Shown in pieces: positions 61,503-64,000 of a stretch of 64,000 bases of DNA (its first letter is position 1; the number at the start of each line of letters is the position of its first letter). Under the pieces are notes generated by a model. It ran no database searches. It saw only the letters and a program-made list of their open reading frames with translations, and had not been told where the DNA came from. This DNA is from Paracyclopina nana (taxonomy: Eukaryota > Arthropoda > Copepoda > Cyclopoida > Cyclopettidae): assembly GCA_019096065.1 (NCBI GenBank), contig JAGUCH010000003.1, forward strand, positions 6,944,001 through 7,008,000. Direction: 5' to 3'. The translations under genes were made by a program, and so were the position numbers.

Positions 61503-63525
61503 GTGAGTGTTCCTCGGAATCTTCTTAAAAATAATAATAGCTCAGTCAATTGATGCGTGCACATGCGAGCATTTTTCGTCGTCGTCGGTAGAATTTTTCT
61601 TCTTCCTGTGTATCCCTGAAGTACTTTGTGTGCCACAAAAGGAGCCTCCTTAAACTGAAAACCAGATGTATAAATGAGAACTTTACACGACACGTAGCAC
61701 TACGAACACAGCAAGCCTATTGTGAGAGGAGAAAGCAGCACGAGCAGCAAGTACACAACTTCTATTACTACTGCTCTACCTCAGCCACCATCTAGAAAAA
61801 AGTGTGAAGCAAACTGCAGACAATGACAGCAAGAATAAATAATAGAGACGCATATGTACCAAGGCACGTCACTAATCGACAGTCATTAGTGCGCCACACT
61901 TCGAAGAAGCTGTAAATGAGTGTTATCACCGTGAATGCAGGATCATTGGGTCACTTCGTGCTAAGGCAAGCTCGATTGCACCTGGTAGTCACACACAGTT
62001 CCCTTTTTTCCGATAAGGTCAGGCTCCTCCCGCGCCGTTACTTATGTCCGGGTCGAGTTTCGCCAGCAATCATCCAGCAATTATTGATTGCGAGCTTCGA
62101 GGGCGAGGGCAATTTGATTGCGATAACACGCTGTATAGATTTCATCTTAAGCGAGCGTACGCAGTAGTGTGAACTCGTCAGTGACGACGTCGCGCAAGGC
62201 CTCTCGAGTGCTTAAAAGTTTGTTGGGCAAATATTAGTCGTGGAATTTTGAGGGAAGAAGACTTCTGCACCTTCAGTCATTGAAATTTGCTGGTCCTTGT
62301 CAGAAGCTGGAAGAATTGTTGGACTTGGAATTAGCGCAGCAGAGTTTGAAAATTAGGTATGCAAAGAAGCTCCCATTTGACTGCTGCAGTGAAGATGAGT
62401 GACGGCGATCTTGCTCGTGTAGAACCCATATTCAACTTTTGGGTGCTGCTGCAGCTGCTCTCCTTTTGCGCATTTAGCGTTCAACTATCCTTTTTTTCTC
62501 CCTGCCTGTCTGTGAAAAGATCCGGTCTGCGATGAGTTCTTTTTAGTTAGTTTACATTACACTTGGTAGTAGCATTCATTCATTGTCTTTTGTCGCAGCG
62601 CGAGTGAGCCATAACAACTACTCAGCTTGCTCTTTGCCCAAGTCACACATTGCATTGGCTGCTGTGTTTTGAATGCTTTTCTAGCATGCAATGGCCAATT
62701 CTTATTTGAAGGGAAAAAAATTTCTCAAACACTCTATGAGTGTGTGGCTGCAAATAATTGATTTTGTGTAGAGAACAACTATTAGCCCCCTATATACGAC
62801 TTAAGCCTAGACTTAAAAAGTGTAAGCTGATATGCAGCCCAGGAGTAGAGTAGCGGACCCAGCTTCAAAAGCCACCGAGTGTGTACAATATCGCAACACA
62901 ATACACAGCGAAGCTCGAGCTTTTGAGCTCATGCCAATTTGATGCAACGAATAGCTGAAGTAGTGTAGTAGTGCCTTGAAACAGTGATGAGCAGCAGCAA
63001 CAGCAACACTCAGAAGAAATATATATATGACAATTGCAAAAAATGAAGGGACAAAACAGCAACAGACGGGTGCTTCTTTGCATATCTAGCATCGCTGCTG
63101 TCGATCAATGCAGGCTGTTGCTCCTAGTGTGGGAATCGCCAGCTACGTCAAATTCTGTTTTGGCCACTAACTGCTGCTGACTGCCATCAGCAAACTTCAA
63201 TTACCTGCTCAGCTTGGATAAAGGCCTCGCGGGGCCACCGAAGATAATGTGCAGCACACAAGAAGAGCCTTGACTGATGGCCTTCTCTCGCCTAATTGCG
63301 GGCTCCCTCCTCGTTCGTTAGAAACAAAAAATGATGAAAAAATTGTGCGAGCAGCTGGCCTTGAACGAGTGCAGCAGCAGTTTATTATCGTGCAGCTTTT
63401 CTTCTTCTACGAACTATTGCCAATTCAGCTGACCGCCACAGAAGTATAGCCTATACGAGCAAACGGAATTAGCCAAAACAGAGGAATATTATCATTGAGT
63501 TCGAAAAGTGATCATTCTACAACAG
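61503..63525 (+). other. Intronic stretch, nothing recognised
   Basis: No exon, RNA gene or repeat family supported in 2 kb. Confidence 0.5.
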
Positions 63526-63970
63526 CATGTCTGCCATTCTGAGGACACTGGCATCCTCGGCATCCTCCAAGGAATCTCAGGAATGCCGACAGCAGCATCA
63601 TTTTGCCACAGATAGAGATCTGGCTGCGAGCACTGGAGGTGGTGGTGTAGATCTTGTCATCAACAGAGTGGAGAATGGCTTTGCTAAAATATTTATGCAG
63701 CTAGAAGCAATGGATGAGAGGCTGCAAGAAGTGCAAGGCATTAGCGAAAAAGTAGACATGCTGGAAGCTTCTGTCAGGCTTTTGGAGAACAATGCCTTCA
63801 TGTGGCCAATTATTCACCAGCATCTGGAGGATACGAGTTTGTCTTCATCGTCCTTGCATTCCTCAACTCCCACGATAGCAACGACATCACCGACAAACTT
63901 GAATAAGAGGCTGCTGCCTCGGAGGAACCACACAATCGGCAACATCAAGTACGACTCGTCTGCCTACAAG
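63526..63970 (+). CDS. Candidate exon H: coiled-coil segment, shared exon or another first exon
   Basis: An open frame from ATG 63527 (in-frame TGA shortly upstream) to donor AAG|GTGAGC at 63971, 148 codons, phase 0. It starts MSAILRTLASSASSKESQE. A helical heptad stretch (FMQLEAMDERLQEVQGISEK) is followed by a Ser/Thr-rich part and KYDSSAYK. CTACAACAG at 63525 could be an acceptor. One base plus the frame then joins exon 61502 perfectly (CG+C), so it may instead be an internal RhoGEF2 exon. The frame continues open to the window end only as intron read-through. Confidence 0.55.
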
Positions 63971-64000
63971 GTGAGCTTCAACCTTCAGGCGGCAACCGAA

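Larger units (their letters stand above)
59757..61418 (+). other. Intron between exon G and shared exon IV
   Basis: Contains the two fold-back repeats listed separately. Nothing else recognised. Confidence 0.55.

Noticed and set aside
1-64000. CRISPR arrays, bacterial operons, tRNA or rRNA genes
   Set aside because: No spaced direct repeats, no cloverleaf or rRNA sequence noticed. The only tRNA-like sequence is the 22-base primer site of the BEL element.

Overview
The window is nuclear DNA of an arthropod. It has spliced genes with GT-AG introns, long introns full of simple repeats, an Expansion-type atypical Smad (a family I know from insects), a fly-type RhoGEF2 with PDZ, RGS-like and C1 regions, and a young BEL/Pao LTR retrotransposon. 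I cannot name the species; nothing in it is bacterial.

Layout on the + strand. Positions 90-10481 hold a complete seven-exon gene for an Expansion-like MH2 protein (450 aa), with an 8.2 kb first intron. From 11210 to beyond the right edge runs one very large gene, the orthologue of Drosophila RhoGEF2 (vertebrate ARHGEF11/12). Its PDZ, coiled-coil, proline-rich, RGS-like (LH) and C1 parts and much of the C1-to-DH linker are here. The catalytic DH-PH exons were not found and should lie past 64000.

Two foreign or nested units sit in RhoGEF2 introns. A 14.07 kb BEL/Pao element (13386-27459, minus strand) splits the PDZ domain between its two exons. Its two 566-bp LTRs look identical, it is flanked by GGAG, its primer-binding site matches tRNA-Lys(CUU), and it carries an intact 2991-aa Gag-Pol plus a second long zinc-knuckle ORF. 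A ClC-6/7-type chloride/proton exchanger gene (31720-34916, minus strand) is nested antisense in a later intron. A small intronless ORF (37001-37516) with a weak permuted-papain-like signature lies in the next intron.

The most interesting feature is the 3' half. Between 37.8 and 59.8 kb, seven long Ser/Arg/Pro-rich ORFs each begin with an ATG (at least five have an in-frame stop a short way upstream) and end at a splice donor. The reading phase of every donor matches the next downstream shared exon of RhoGEF2. I read them as a tandem series of alternative first exons, each under its own promoter. They would make RhoGEF2 isoforms that lack PDZ, or PDZ plus RGS-like plus C1, but carry different N-terminal tails on a common DH-PH core. 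An eighth candidate exon starts at 63526/63527.

Other points: a GC-AG intron inside the RGS-like domain, a C1 domain that has lost two ligands of one zinc site, and a pair of fold-back (MITE-like) repeats at 60098-60673. All exon boundaries were read by hand from splice signals and phase, without transcript data.
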